A stretch of 64,000 nt of DNA from Enterococcus pingfangensis (GCF_005405205.1 NZ_BJDP01000009.1:1-64000), one strand, 5' to 3'. Positions 8,304 through 20,872 are shown, counted from the stretch's first letter. Translations and numbers: made by a program. Notes: a model not told the origin generated them from the letters alone.

Positions 8304-9691
8304 CCCACACTGCCTTCCATCTCATATTGGATCAGACGGTTTAGTTCTACAGCGTATTCCATTGGTAGTTCTTTGGTGAATGGTTCTACAAAGCCCATTA
8401 CGATCATTTCGGTCGCTTCTTGTTCAGAAATACCGCGACTCATTAAATAATAGAGTTGTTCTTCGGAAATTTTTGAAACTTTGGCTTCATGTTCTAAGGA
8501 GACATTGCCGTTTAAGATCTCATTGTATGGGATCGTATCGGAAGTAGATCGATCATCCATGATGATCGTGTCACACTCGATGTGGCTGAACGATCCAGCA
8601 CTGTCGCGACCAAAGCGAACGGTTCCGCGGTAATCAACTGCACCGCCGTCTTTAGCGATTGATTTTGAAACGATCGTGCTAGAGGTATTTGGCGCATTGT
8701 GGATCATCCGAGCACCATTGTCCAATACGATATTTTTGCCGGCTACAGCGATCGATAACATTGTGCCGCGCGCGCCTTTGCCTTCCATATAGACACTTGG
8801 ATATTTCATCGTTACTTTTGATCCTAAGTTGCCGTCGATCCATTCCATTGTCGCATTTTCTTGTGCTTGGCCCCGCTTAGTTTCTAAACTATAGACATTG
8901 TTAGACCAGTTTTGGATCGTCGTATAACGGCAATAGCCGTCTTTTTTTACAAAGACTTCAACGACTGCGGCATGCAGACTGCTTGAAGAGTAAGTTGGTG
9001 CGGTACAACCTTCTACGTAGTTGATACTTGCTCCTTCGTCCACAATGATCATCGTCCGTTCAAATTGTCCGGTGTTTGCCGAATTGATTCGGAAATATGA
9101 TTGGATTGGAATATCCGTTTTTACACCTTTTGGTACATAGATAAAACTTCCGCCAGACCAAGCGGCTGAGTTTAAGGCAGCTAATTTATTGTCTGAAGGA
9201 GGAACTAAAGTCCCAAAGTATTCCTTGAATAGTTCAGGATATTCTTTCAGCGCTGTATCCGTATCAGTGAAGACGATTCCTAATTTCGTGAATTCTTCTT
9301 TCATATTGTGATAGACCACTTCTGATTCATACTGAGCGGAAGCACCAGCTAAATAAGCTCGTTCTGCTTCAGGGATCCCGATACGTTCAAAGGTTGTTTT
9401 AATTTCTTCTGGTACATCTTCCCAGTCGCGGGCTGGTTTGTCGCTTGAACGAATGAAATAATTAATTTTATCAAAATCCAATTCGGACAAGTCCGGTCCA
9501 TATTCGGGCATGTCTAATTTTCTGAATGTTTCTAAGGATTTCAAACGGAAATCCAACATCCATTCTGGTTCTTCCTTTGCGCGGGAGATTTCGCGAATGA
9601 CTTCTTCCGATAGGCCATCGCCAGTCGTAAAGACAGGTTCGACATCATCATGAAAGCCAAATTGATATTCTTCGATTTCAGGTACACTCAT
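8300..9691 (-). CDS. sufB: Fe-S cluster scaffold protein SufB
   Basis: The 463-aa SufB-family protein forms the SufBC2D scaffold on which iron-sulfur clusters are built. The functional Cys in HIECDT and the His in LEHEA, which correspond to E. coli SufB Cys405 and His433, are both present, as is the C-terminal [14 protein letters not shown] helix shared with SufD. AAAGGAG precedes the ATG. It is the last gene of sufCDSUB, the usual Firmicute order, separated from sufU by 136 bp. The length is normal for the family. Confidence 0.97.
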   Translation of the reverse strand: MSVPEIEEYQFGFHDDVEPVFTTGDGLSEEVIREISRAKEEPEWMLDFRLKSLETFRKLDMPEYGPDLSELDFDKINYFIRSSDKPARDWEDVPEEIKTTFERIGIPEAERAYLAGASAQYESEVVYHNMKEEFTKLGIVFTDTDTALKEYPELFKEYFGTLVPPSDNKLAALNSAAWSGGSFIYVPKGVKTDIPIQSYFRINSANTGQFERTMIIVDEGASINYVEGCTAPTYSSSSLHAAVVEVFVKKDGYCRYTTIQNWSNNVYSLETKRGQAQENATMEWIDGNLGSKVTMKYPSVYMEGKGARGTMLSIAVAGKNIVLDNGARMIHNAPNTSSTIVSKSIAKDGGAVDYRGTVRFGRDSAGSFSHIECDTIIMDDRSTSDTIPYNEILNGNVSLEHEAKVSKISEEQLYYLMSRGISEQEATEMIVMGFVEPFTKELPMEYAVELNRLIQYEMEGSVG

Positions 9692-9827
9692 GTATTCCCG
9701 CTCCTTTTTTTCTCTTGATTTTTTTAATTTTTCTTTTTAAAAATAGAAATTTGATGTTCAGGTCATACGCCTGGTCTGTACTTCGGTATTTTTTTCTTTA
9801 AAGATCTCAAGCGTCAAATTTGATACC

Positions 9828-12800
<2,973 letters not shown>

Positions 12801-12813
12801 CTATCTTGTCCTC

Positions 12814-13584
12814 CTAAACTTCTTCTTTGTAATCGATACCTAATTCAGCAGAGATCCCTGCGTAACCTTCAGCTTCTAAACGTTTCGCTAATTCTGCGTC
12901 ACCAGTCATGACTACTTTGCCGTCCATCATGATATGCACCACATCAGGCACGATATAGTTCAATAATCGTTGGTAATGGGTAATGATCAACGCACCAAAT
13001 TCTTTGCCGCGCATTTCGTTGATCCCTTTAGAAACAACTTTTAATGCATCGATATCTAAACCTGAGTCGATTTCATCTAAGATCGCAAATGTTGGTTCGA
13101 TCATCAATAATTGTAAAATTTCATTTCGTTTCTTTTCTCCGCCTGAAAAACCTTCATTTAAATAGCGTTCTGCCATTTCTTCCGGCATATTCAACAAGTC
13201 CATTTTTTTGTCTAATTTTTTCAAGAATTGCATCACAGAGATTTTTTCATTTTCTCCACGGCGCGCATTAATCGCTGCCCGCATGAATTCAGCATTGCTG
13301 ATTCCTGGGATCTCACTTGGATATTGCATCGCTAGGAATAAACCTAAACGTGCTCGTTCATCGACTTCCAAGTCTAAAATGTTTTTGCCATCGAAAAGGA
13401 TCTCGCCTTTAGTGACTTTATAATTCGGGTTGCCCATGACCGCTGCTGATAAAGTGGATTTACCAGTCCCATTTGGTCCCATGATGGCGTGGATCTCTCC
13501 CGTTTTCATCACAAGGTTTACACCTTTTAAAATTTCTTTATCATCAATGGCAACGTGCAAGTCTTTGATTTCTAAAACTGACAT
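12814..13584 (-). CDS. sufC: Fe-S assembly ATPase SufC
   Basis: The 256-aa soluble ABC ATPase drives conformational change in SufBD. The Walker A motif (GPNGTGKST), the signature motif (GFSGGEKKRNEI) and Walker B (FAILDEIDSGLD) are all intact. TTTTGGAGGTAC precedes the ATG. It is the first gene of the suf operon and sits 37 bp downstream of the predicted -10 box. Confidence 0.97.
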   Translation of the reverse strand: MSVLEIKDLHVAIDDKEILKGVNLVMKTGEIHAIMGPNGTGKSTLSAAVMGNPNYKVTKGEILFDGKNILDLEVDERARLGLFLAMQYPSEIPGISNAEFMRAAINARRGENEKISVMQFLKKLDKKMDLLNMPEEMAERYLNEGFSGGEKKRNEILQLLMIEPTFAILDEIDSGLDIDALKVVSKGINEMRGKEFGALIITHYQRLLNYIVPDVVHIMMDGKVVMTGDAELAKRLEAEGYAGISAELGIDYKEEV

Positions 13585-13620
13585 GAAAGTACCTCCAAAA
13601 TTTTTTTCTCGTTCTCACAT

Positions 13621-13649
13621 ATTTTAGACTAAATGAGAATGGAATACAA
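13621..13649 (-). promoter_or_regulatory. Promoter of the suf operon
   Basis: The minus strand reads TTGTAT, 17 bp, TAAAAT, 37 bp ahead of sufC. I see no clear operator around it. Confidence 0.65.
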
Positions 13650-13804
13650 ACTGATTCACTCATTTTATTCTAATAAATCGTTTTTTTATTTAGAATTATT
13701 ATAAAATTGCTTTTCTTGATTTTATTCTGAACCAGTATTTTTTGATTAAATAGACTGATTGCCTCTCTTTTTTTAAATTTTTAGACGCTGTTCGTTAGTA
13801 AACT

Positions 13805-13841
13805 AAAAAATAGCGCTGAAAGAGTCATCTCTTTCAGCGCT
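13805..13841 (-). terminator. Terminator of metNIQ
   Basis: A perfect 13-bp stem (AGCGCTGAAAGAG and its complement) with a 4-nt loop is followed by TTTTTT on the minus strand, directly after metQ. Confidence 0.93.
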
Positions 13842-13850
13842 AAGTCGACT

Positions 13851-14690
13851 TTATTCAGTGACAGGTTTTACAGAACCGTCCCATTTTTCTAAAATCCAGT
13901 CTTGAACGTCTTTTTCATGTAAGACTTCTACTAATTTTTTAACGCTGGCATCATCTTTGTCTTCAGTCCGAACTGCTAAGATATTTGCGTATGGTGATTT
14001 GTCTTTTTCAAGTAATAATGCATCTTTGACTGGGTTTAAACCAGCTCCATAAGCAAAGTTGGCATTGATCGCTACTAGATCGCCTTCGTCATTTTCGTAA
14101 GTTGTTGCAAGTAATGCAGGATCGATTGAATGTTCAAATTTCAATTTTTTTGGATTTTCAGCAATATCATCAAATGTTGCTGTTTCTAAATCGACTCCGT
14201 CTTTGACTGTTACTAAGTCAGCATCTTGTAAAATCGTGATGATCCGACCCCAGTCAGATTCAGAGTTTGAAGTAATGATCGTTGCGCCATCTTTCAAATC
14301 TTTGATGTCGCTGATCTTTTTAGAATAAAAACCCATTGGCTCGATGTGAACAGAGCCAACATCAGAGAATTTATAGTCATTTTCTTTTACGGCTTTGTTG
14401 AAGAATGGTTTGTGTTGGAAATAGTTGACGTCAATGTCTCCATCTGCTAACGCTTTGTTAGGTAATACATAGTCATCAAATTTTTTGATTTCCAGCTTCA
14501 CGCCTTCTTTTTCAAGCAATGGTTTTACATGTTCCAAGATTTCTGCGTGAGGTGTTGGTGATGCCCCGACAACTAATGTTTTTTCTTCTTTACTGCTGCT
14601 GTCAGCTGAATCTGATCCGCTGTTTCCACAAGCCGCCAATCCTACTGTTAATAATGCTACTGCTGCAAATCCCAAAATTTTCTTTTTCAT
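13851..14690 (-). CDS. metQ: Methionine ABC transporter substrate-binding lipoprotein MetQ (NlpA family)
   Basis: The 279-aa protein has a lipoprotein signal peptide with lipobox LAAC (Cys21) and the NlpA fold (ASPTPHAEILEHVKPLL near the start). It captures D- or L-methionine at the cell surface for MetNI. AGGGGGAATTAG precedes the ATG. It is the third gene of metNIQ, and the T-box upstream of metN supports methionine as substrate. Confidence 0.93.
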   Translation of the reverse strand: MKKKILGFAAVALLTVGLAACGNSGSDSADSSSKEEKTLVVGASPTPHAEILEHVKPLLEKEGVKLEIKKFDDYVLPNKALADGDIDVNYFQHKPFFNKAVKENDYKFSDVGSVHIEPMGFYSKKISDIKDLKDGATIITSNSESDWGRIITILQDADLVTVKDGVDLETATFDDIAENPKKLKFEHSIDPALLATTYENDEGDLVAINANFAYGAGLNPVKDALLLEKDKSPYANILAVRTEDKDDASVKKLVEVLHEKDVQDWILEKWDGSVKPVTE

Positions 14691-14737
14691 TACTAATTCC
14701 CCCTAAATAATTTTAATAGATTTAAATGTTCTAACTA

Positions 14738-15424
14738 TCAGCGTTTATCTGTTTTCTTCGTCAAGAAATCGCCGATACCTTGAACGATGAAGACGATAAT
14801 CAAAATGATCACTGTCGCTACTAAAGTAACGGTATAGTTGCCTCGTTGATACCCTTCTTGCCAAGCTAACGCCCCAAGACCTCCTGCACCGATTGCACCA
14901 GCCATTGCGGTGAAACCGATCATTGAAACGGCGGTAACGGTCAACCCAGAGATCAAAGCCGGCAAACTTTCTGGGATCAAAACTTTATAGATTGTTTGGA
15001 AATAGCTGGCACCCATCGAGTCCGCTGCTTCTAAAACACCAGAGTCGACTTCCCGAAAAGCGATTTCGACTAACCGTGCGTAAAATGGTGCTGCCGATAA
15101 AACTAAGGCGGGTATTGCGGCTTTAGCTCCTAACATCGTTCCTACTAATGTTTTAGTAAACGGAATGATCAAGACCATTAAGATCATAAATGGTGTCGAA
15201 CGGAAAATATTGCTAAAAATCGAAACCAATCCGTATAATACGCTGCGTGTCTTAGAGTGTTTGCGGCCTAACGAATACAGTAGCAAGCCTAGCAACAAGC
15301 CTAAAATAAACACAATCAGCATTGAAATGATCGTCATGAACAACGTATCATTGATCGCTTCTTTTAATGTATCCCAAGAAACTTGTTGGAAATTTAAATA
15401 CGTCTCTGTAAAACTCTTATCCAC
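14738..15424 (-). CDS. metI: Methionine ABC transporter permease MetI
   Basis: The 228-aa permease has about five membrane helices and the EAA-type coupling loop (EAADSMGASYFQTIYKVLIPE). I chose the GTG at 15424, preceded by GGAGG and overlapping the metN stop by 8 bp; a longer in-frame start would push 19 non-homologous residues into metN. The position between metN and metQ fits translational coupling. Confidence 0.92.
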   Translation of the reverse strand: MDKSFTETYLNFQQVSWDTLKEAINDTLFMTIISMLIVFILGLLLGLLLYSLGRKHSKTRSVLYGLVSIFSNIFRSTPFMILMVLIIPFTKTLVGTMLGAKAAIPALVLSAAPFYARLVEIAFREVDSGVLEAADSMGASYFQTIYKVLIPESLPALISGLTVTAVSMIGFTAMAGAIGAGGLGALAWQEGYQRGNYTVTLVATVIILIIVFIVQGIGDFLTKKTDKR

Positions 15425-16451
15425 GATGCAGCACCTCCACTCCGACTTGTTGGCTCTCGATAAAATCAATCGCCAAATCAATTTCTTTCGGCTCTCCGGT
15501 CAGCTGAACCGTCAGTATCCCAAAAGAACTGCTGGATGCCCGTTCGATATTCCCATAAACGATACTGATATTGATTGGGAATTTTCGGATCGCTTGCGAG
15601 ACGACCGGCTCATTGGCATTATTTTCTAAAAAGTGCAATGTCGCTAAAGTCCCAGTCGGATTCTCTTTGATAAATTCTGCCAACAAATCTGAAGGATCTG
15701 CTTTTGGTTCGAGATCTTGCTGTACGAAAATCTTGGTCACTTCCTGTTGTGGATGGCGGAAGACTTCGCGGACAGAACCTTCTTCGACGATTTTTCCTAA
15801 TTCCATCACAGCGACCTTATTACAGATTTTGCGGATCACATTCATCTCATGCGTGATCAGCACGATCGTTAAACCTAATTTCTGATTAATGTCTGCTAAT
15901 AATTCTAAAACTTCTTCTGTCGTCTGCGGGTCCAGCGCGCTGGTCGCTTCGTCGCAAAGCAGAATGTCTGGATCGTTGGCTAATGCCCGAGCGATCCCGA
16001 CCCGTTGCTTTTGCCCACCAGATAATTGAGAAGGATACGCATCTCCTCGACCTTGGAGCCCAACTAAATTCAATAACTCTTCTGCTTTTTTCTGTCGCTG
16101 ACCTTTTTCCACACCTGCTAATTCTAGTGGAAGCTGGATATTTTCGATCACTGTACGCGACCACAATAGATTAAAATGTTGAAAGATCATTCCAACTTTT
16201 TTACGGAAAGTTCTTAACGCCGCACCTTGCAGCTTAGCAACATCTTCACCATTGACTAAAACTTGTCCGCTTGTCGGCGTTTCTAATCCGTTTAACAAAC
16301 GAACCAATGTACTCTTACCCGCTCCTGAATAACCAACGATGCCATAGACATCTTTTTCCTCGATCGCTAGGTTGATTCCATCGACTGCGTGGATCGGTCC
16401 TGTTTTACCGGCGAAACTTTTTCCCACTTGATTTAACTCAATCAACGCCAT
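15417..16451 (-). CDS. metN: Methionine ABC transporter ATP-binding protein MetN
   Basis: The ATPase has Walker A (GYSGAGKST), the signature LSGGQKQRV and Walker B (ILLCDEATSALD). The C-terminal NIL domain (about residues 265-344) binds methionine and inhibits transport when the internal pool is high. The ATG at 16451 follows AAAGGGTG; a GTG nine codons upstream is less likely. It leads the metNIQ operon behind a T-box. Confidence 0.93.
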   Translation of the reverse strand: MALIELNQVGKSFAGKTGPIHAVDGINLAIEEKDVYGIVGYSGAGKSTLVRLLNGLETPTSGQVLVNGEDVAKLQGAALRTFRKKVGMIFQHFNLLWSRTVIENIQLPLELAGVEKGQRQKKAEELLNLVGLQGRGDAYPSQLSGGQKQRVGIARALANDPDILLCDEATSALDPQTTEEVLELLADINQKLGLTIVLITHEMNVIRKICNKVAVMELGKIVEEGSVREVFRHPQQEVTKIFVQQDLEPKADPSDLLAEFIKENPTGTLATLHFLENNANEPVVSQAIRKFPINISIVYGNIERASSSSFGILTVQLTGEPKEIDLAIDFIESQQVGVEVLHRG

Positions 16452-16570
16452 CTTTTTCTTACACCCTTTCTCAATCACTTACAGCTGACTTGCTGTAAAG
16501 AAATTATTTTCAAAAACGAAAAATAATCCTGTTGTCATTTCGTCTATCTTTTTTTACCTGTTGAAGCAGG

Positions 16571-16870
16571 AAAAATAAAAAAAGCTTTCATCCTAAAATG
16601 TACAACTGTACACTTAGGACGAAAGCTATGACTTCCGTGTTACCACCTAAAATTCGTTCTGACCTTACGATCACAACCTCTTCCAGTACTTGCAAAATCC
16701 GCATACTGAGGTGCTGTAACGGGCACTCCCGTGATAGACTCGGCAATTATTTCCTCATCCATCCTGCTCAAAGACCATTTTCCATCTAACTGCCATAACT
16801 CCTTTTCAGCGTACCGGAGCTCTCTTTGTACTTTAATCAGATGTACTTTTCTTTTCATCGCTTTCTCATG
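16571..16870 (-). promoter_or_regulatory. T-box riboswitch (methionine) of metNIQ
   Basis: On the minus strand the T-box sequence AGGTGGTAACACGGAAG lies at 16632-16648. A Stem I region with AGAAAAGTA and GAGAGCT elements precedes it. A terminator stem follows (GCTTTCGTCC pairing with GGATGAAAGC, then TTTTTTT; 16571-16627). The UGGU bulge would pair with ACCA, so the tRNA must carry discriminator A, as tRNA-Met does. A candidate AUG specifier lies at 16778-16776 in AAAATGG. Uncharged tRNA-Met should allow read-through into metN. Confidence 0.9.
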
Positions 16871-16881
16871 TATATGAGAGG

Positions 16882-16910
16882 ATTATATCAGGCGGTTTTC
16901 ATCCTGTCAA
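16882..16910 (-). promoter_or_regulatory. Consensus promoter of the metNIQ T-box leader
   Basis: The minus strand reads TTGACA, 17 bp, TATAAT, a perfect sigma-A promoter. It begins 17 bp after the stop codon of the upstream gcvH-like gene. Confidence 0.92.
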
Positions 16911-16927
16911 ACACCAATTGAAATTTT

Positions 16928-17260
16928 TTACAAGTTTTCAAATTCGTTTACGTCAACTTCACGTAAAGACAAGATCCACGCATCTAATTCATCTTTTGTA
17001 TTCAACGCTTTAGGATCAGCAGAAACTTTTTCATTGATCGAAGAAACGACACCCGTCAATGGACTTTTAAATTCTTGAACCGCTTTTTCTGCTTCAAGTT
17101 CTAACAACGGTTCGCCAGCTTTCACTGTTTGACCGATTTTTGGTAATGAGGCAAAAGTCACTTCGCCCAGTGTATCTGCCTGCTCTGAAGTCAACCCCAT
17201 GCAGTAATCTTTATCGTTATGTAAAACCCATAGACCTTCATTTTTTTTCAAGTAACTCAT
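16928..17260 (-). CDS. GcvH-like lipoyl-domain protein
   Basis: The 110-aa protein is a single biotinyl/lipoyl-type domain. The lipoylation Lys lies in LELEAEKAVQEF, followed by KSPLTGVVSSIN as in glycine cleavage H protein. I chose the ATG at 17260 after AAAGGAGTG; a longer frame lacks homology. No gcvT, gcvP or lipoate ligase gene is near. In such genomes GcvH can serve as a lipoyl carrier feeding 2-oxoacid dehydrogenases, or act as a GcvH-L variant in other modification systems. Which role applies cannot be told here. It lies 145 bp downstream of the ArsC-like gene. Confidence 0.8.
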   Translation of the reverse strand: MSYLKKNEGLWVLHNDKDYCMGLTSEQADTLGEVTFASLPKIGQTVKAGEPLLELEAEKAVQEFKSPLTGVVSSINEKVSADPKALNTKDELDAWILSLREVDVNEFENL

Positions 17261-17405
17261 TTGTTTAAACACTCCTTTTTTCATACTAAAAAGATCATTT
17301 TTCATAGGAAAATCTATTCCTATTTTTAACCCTTGTCAATCAAAGTGTTTGCTATTTCCATAAAACTTTAAAACTTTGGTTGATATGTTTTAACTTCTCT
17401 TATTG

Positions 17406-17771
17406 CTACGCAAAGTTTGCACGATTTTCTTCGTAAACTGCTTCTTTGAACCCATTTAATAAAAATTGCTCATTTTTGATCACAAGCGGACGCTTTACTA
17501 ACATCCCGTCGCTGGCTAACAATTCGCTGGCTTCACATACTGATAGGTCTGCTAGTTTATCTTTTAAACCTAGTTCGCGATACTTCATCCCGCTCGTATT
17601 AAAAAATTTTCGCACCGGCAACTCGCTAGCTGTCAGCCATTTTTCAAATGTATCAGCCGAAGGTGTCGCCTGGATCAAATCAACTGTCTCATAGTCGATC
17701 CCCGCTTGATCTAACCAAGCTTTTGCTTTGCGGCAAGTAGAACATTTAGGATACCAATAAAATTTAACCAC
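17406..17771 (-). CDS. ArsC/Spx/MgsR-family thioredoxin-fold protein (YusI-like)
   Basis: The 121-aa protein begins MVKFYWYPKCSTCRKAKAWL, with a CxxC redox pair and the ArsC-like fold; LVKRPLVIKNE is the usual C-terminal block. It lacks the length and basic features of a clear Spx regulator and is closest to the YusI/YffB group, whose role is unclear. The GTG start overlaps the rodA stop by 8 bp, with AAGGAGG inside rodA, so it is translationally coupled to rodA. Confidence 0.8.
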   Translation of the reverse strand: MVKFYWYPKCSTCRKAKAWLDQAGIDYETVDLIQATPSADTFEKWLTASELPVRKFFNTSGMKYRELGLKDKLADLSVCEASELLASDGMLVKRPLVIKNEQFLLNGFKEAVYEENRANFA

Positions 17772-18957
17772 GGCGTGTCCTCCTTATAGGCTGTTTATTT
17801 GCACTTTGATAACGCATCGATAAAATCAAACCGATTCCGATCATATTTCCTAAGATCGATGAGCCCCCTTGACTGATAAATGGCAATGGAATCCCCGTCA
17901 ATGGCAGCAAGCCAATGTTTGCTCCAATATTTTCAAAAACATGGAACAGCATCATCATAACGATCCCCGAAGCAATATACGCATAAAATTCATTGTTCAT
18001 GTCAAAGCATAATCGAATCATTCGATAAATCAACATGAAATAAAGCAAAATCACAAATGCTCCGCCAACAAAACCAAAGTTCTCACCGATCACAGTAAAG
18101 ATCATATCAGACTCTCGTACCGGAACATAAACATTGCTGACGTTATAACCTGTCCTGAACATCCCGCCAGAACCAATCGCCATCAATGCGTGGGCCAGCT
18201 GAAAACTTTTTCCTTGCGGATCGTGGAACGGTTCCAACCATGAATCAATCCGGGCAAATTGATAATTTTTAAAACCGATATGAGTCAGCAATTCCCGACC
18301 CGTATCTGTCATAACTAAAAATATCAATGTCCCCCCTAAAACAACGGCTAGAGCCATCGCAGGAACTAGGATCAGCCAAGAGATTCCTGACATCAAAAAC
18401 ATTCCCGCAAAAATAGCGAGAAAGACTAACATCGTCCCAAAATCTTTTTGCGCTAATACTAGACCTAAAACCGGCAGCGTGACTAACAGCATCTTGCCGA
18501 TCAGCTGTGCATCTGTTTTCAAACTGTGGAGTTTATTCGTCACATTGTGTTTGGTGATGATCAATGCCATCATCAAAATATAGGCGATTTTCATCAACTC
18601 AGAAGGCTGGAAAGTCAATGTTCCAAACTTAAACCAGTTTTTTGAACCTGTCGAGGCAGCCAAAGCTGGATCGTAAAATTTTAATAGCGCCAACATGACC
18701 GCTAAACCGACCACATACAAAAACGGCGTCAAGCGCCATAAGAGCTTCGCATCTAAATGAATGATAATTACAACTGCTAACGCCCCGACCACATACCAAA
18801 TAGACTGCATAGCAAGCCCGCGAAAAACATTGGGATTTCTTGGATCTTGGGTCAATGCCACGTATAAGGAAAGCAACCCGATCAAACATAATATAAAAAC
18901 AGGTAAAATAACGCCGTAATCAATCCGGCTATCGTTATTATTCTTTAGTCTATCCAT
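17764..18957 (-). CDS. rodA: Peptidoglycan polymerase RodA (SEDS family)
   Basis: The 397-aa protein has about ten membrane helices and the SEDS motifs GSGGMFRTGY, VPVRESDMIFTVIGENFG and LPLTGIPLPFISQGGSS. SEDS proteins polymerise lipid II together with a class B PBP. The VPVRESDMIF loop holds the catalytic-site Asp. I favour RodA over FtsW from the overall pattern and the short N-terminus, but this is not certain. It leads a two-gene unit with the ArsC-like gene. Confidence 0.85.
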   Translation of the reverse strand: MDRLKNNNDSRIDYGVILPVFILCLIGLLSLYVALTQDPRNPNVFRGLAMQSIWYVVGALAVVIIIHLDAKLLWRLTPFLYVVGLAVMLALLKFYDPALAASTGSKNWFKFGTLTFQPSELMKIAYILMMALIITKHNVTNKLHSLKTDAQLIGKMLLVTLPVLGLVLAQKDFGTMLVFLAIFAGMFLMSGISWLILVPAMALAVVLGGTLIFLVMTDTGRELLTHIGFKNYQFARIDSWLEPFHDPQGKSFQLAHALMAIGSGGMFRTGYNVSNVYVPVRESDMIFTVIGENFGFVGGAFVILLYFMLIYRMIRLCFDMNNEFYAYIASGIVMMMLFHVFENIGANIGLLPLTGIPLPFISQGGSSILGNMIGIGLILSMRYQSANKQPIRRTRRG

Positions 18958-19046
18958 TATTCATCTCTTTTCCACCAGTATACTCGTATCATTATAGACG
19001 CTTCTTTGTCCAAAGAAAAGTCACCGCCGCTGACTTTGCAAAATCT

Positions 19047-19667
19047 TTATTCTTCTTGGCTGTCTCGCCGTAAAAAATAAATCAATCCCCAGATCCCCAG
19101 CTGTAAAATACTGAATAGCAAAACAAATTGAACTTTAGCTACGTTCCAATCAATCACCAATAATTTCAAAACAGTCAATGGATGGATCAACAATTCGATC
19201 GAATGGATCCGCTCAAATCGTCCGATATAAATTGCAACACTGGCTAGAAACGCAAGGATCACAAAACTTGCGATTTTGTGTCTGACTGACAACTTACTTG
19301 CCGATAACAATTTGAATACTTGCGCCATACCAATAAAAACCATCACTACTATTGGCAGTACTAACGTCAGATATGCCCACCAATCACTAGTGGCATTCAA
19401 AAAGTGCCCACCGGATTGATAGATCCCTAGACTTGCCAAATGAAACAAATCGGTCAGTAAATAAGGAATATTAGGAAAAAATAGTAGCCATAATGGTATG
19501 AACAAAAAACGCCATTTGTTTTCCACTCTCAAAAAAAGCCGCCCAAAAATAAGCGGCAGCCATGCCAAAAAGACATTCAATCCCATAAAAGAAAACGTTT
19601 CTTGCGTAAAATACATAAATAAAATATAAATCAGCACACTTATATGAAATACAGCTACTTTCTTCAT
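19047..19667 (-). CDS. DUF1361 membrane protein
   Basis: The 206-aa protein has about six hydrophobic helices and the DUF1361 hallmark FLAWLPLIFGRLFL...FFPNIPYLLTDLFHL. The function of the family is not known. GAAGGAGAAG precedes the ATG. It is followed by rodA on the same strand after 89 bp and preceded by tRNA-Thr. Confidence 0.8.
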   Translation of the reverse strand: MKKVAVFHISVLIYILFMYFTQETFSFMGLNVFLAWLPLIFGRLFLRVENKWRFLFIPLWLLFFPNIPYLLTDLFHLASLGIYQSGGHFLNATSDWWAYLTLVLPIVVMVFIGMAQVFKLLSASKLSVRHKIASFVILAFLASVAIYIGRFERIHSIELLIHPLTVLKLLVIDWNVAKVQFVLLFSILQLGIWGLIYFLRRDSQEE

Positions 19668-19707
19668 TCTTCTCCTTCAAAAAACCACATACTTGTGATG
19701 ATATAAG

Positions 19708-19753
19708 AAAAAGCCGTCATCATCAAAGAATAGTCCTTGATTCGACGGCTTTG
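19708..19753 (-). terminator. Terminator downstream of tRNA-Thr
   Basis: On the minus strand the AAGCCGTC / GACGGCTT stem, extended by TCAAG/TTTGA pairing, is followed by TTTTTC immediately after the tRNA. Confidence 0.85.
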
Positions 19754-19759
19754 TCGTAG

Positions 19760-19833
19760 TGCCAGCTGCAGGATTTGAACCTGTGACCTACGCGTTACGA
19801 GTGCGTTGCTCTACCAACTGAGCTAAGCTGGCA
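19760..19833 (-). tRNA. tRNA-Thr (anticodon CGT)
   Basis: The 74-nt cloverleaf has acceptor arms TGCCAGC and GCTGGCA, a D-loop with AGTTGGTA, anticodon loop CTCGTAA (anticodon CGT, reads ACG) and a TTCAAAT T-loop. CCA is not encoded. Confidence 0.96.
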
Positions 19834-19966
19834 ATTGGTACAAGAGAAATTATAGAAAACTTTTTAGAAAAAGTAAAGTAAGATTCTTCTTAAAAAGCGA
19901 TTACATGAAAAAAAATTGAAAATATGTTAAAATAAAGCATGTGATAAAAGGAGGCGTTCGAAATAG

Positions 19967-20203
19967 ATGGCTACATTTGGCAAAATAGAGGCACACGTTG
20001 ATCCTTCCGAAGCTGGGAAAGAATTCCCCGTAAAGACACACGTTATGTTCACTATTCGGGGCGAGTCCCAAACCGGGTTCGTTACTAAACAATTGAGAAA
20101 CGCAGCAGTTATTGAAATTGATGAGAAACAAGACAACGGAGACTTGATCAATCAATCCAATGGTGTTGTCGTCATCAACTATAAACAAATGAAAAAAATC
20201 TAG
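19967..20203 (+). CDS. DUF2187 (YkvS-like) family protein
   Basis: The 78-aa protein has a short KOW-like beta-barrel pattern (GKEFPVKTHVMFTIRGESQT followed by NAAVIEID and NGVVVINYKQMKKI), as in DUF2187 proteins of Bacillales and Lactobacillales. No function is known; a nucleic-acid or ribosome-linked role is only a guess. AAAGGAGGCG precedes the ATG. It stands alone and converges with upp on a shared terminator. Confidence 0.75.
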   Translation: MATFGKIEAHVDPSEAGKEFPVKTHVMFTIRGESQTGFVTKQLRNAAVIEIDEKQDNGDLINQSNGVVVINYKQMKKI

Positions 20204-20206
20204 TTT

Positions 20207-20246
20207 TAAAAAAAGGCGAACCGTTCAAACGGCTCGCTTTTTTTAT
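20207..20246. terminator. Bidirectional terminator between the DUF2187 gene and upp
   Basis: The stem GCGAACCGTT / AACGGCTCGC has an A-run on one side and a T-run on the other, and it separates two convergent genes. Confidence 0.9.
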
Positions 20247-20872
20247 TTTGTTCCGAATAAACGGTCCCCTGCATCGCCCAAACCAGGAACGATGTAGCCA
20301 TGTTCATTTAATCTATCATCTAATGCGGCTGTGTAAATATCTACATCCGGATGTGCTTCTTGCAGCAATTTTACGCCTTCAGGTGCGGCAACTAAACAAA
20401 CAAATTTCATGTTTGATGCTCCGCGTTTTTTCAATGAGTCGATCGCCATAATTGCGGAACCGCCAGTAGCTAACATAGGGTCAACGATGAACAATTGACG
20501 GCTGTCGATGTCTTCCGGCATTTTGAAGAAATATTCATGCGGTTCAAACGTTTCTTCATCACGGAACATTCCGATGTGTCCAACTTTAGCAGCTGGGATC
20601 AATTCTAAAATACCGTCTACCATGCCGATACCAGCACGCAAGATCGGTACGATCGCAACTTTTTTCCCTGATAATGTCTTTTGCTTAGATACTGTGATCG
20701 GTGTTTCGATCTCAACTTCTTCTAACGGCATATCACGAGAAACTTCGTACGCCATCAACATTGCGATTTCATTGACTACTTCACGAAAAACTTTCGTTCC
20801 GCAGTTTTTATCACGAATAATCGTTAATTTATGTTGGATCAATGGATGATCGATTACTTGAAACTTGCCCAT
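20243..20872 (-). CDS. upp: Uracil phosphoribosyltransferase
   Basis: The 209-aa enzyme makes UMP from uracil and PRPP in pyrimidine salvage. The PRPP-binding loop [16 protein letters not shown] and the uracil-site block [20 protein letters not shown] near the C-terminus are intact. AATAAAGGAGC precedes the ATG. It lies directly downstream of glyA, as in many Firmicutes, with a possible own -10 (TATAAT) in the gap. Confidence 0.97.
   Translation of the reverse strand: MGKFQVIDHPLIQHKLTIIRDKNCGTKVFREVVNEIAMLMAYEVSRDMPLEEVEIETPITVSKQKTLSGKKVAIVPILRAGIGMVDGILELIPAAKVGHIGMFRDEETFEPHEYFFKMPEDIDSRQLFIVDPMLATGGSAIMAIDSLKKRGASNMKFVCLVAAPEGVKLLQEAHPDVDIYTAALDDRLNEHGYIVPGLGDAGDRLFGTK

Noticed and set aside
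17406-17771. spxA (RNA polymerase-binding regulator)
   Set aside because: The CxxC and fold match, but the sequence is closer to the YusI/YffB ArsC-like group and does not look like the highly conserved Spx.
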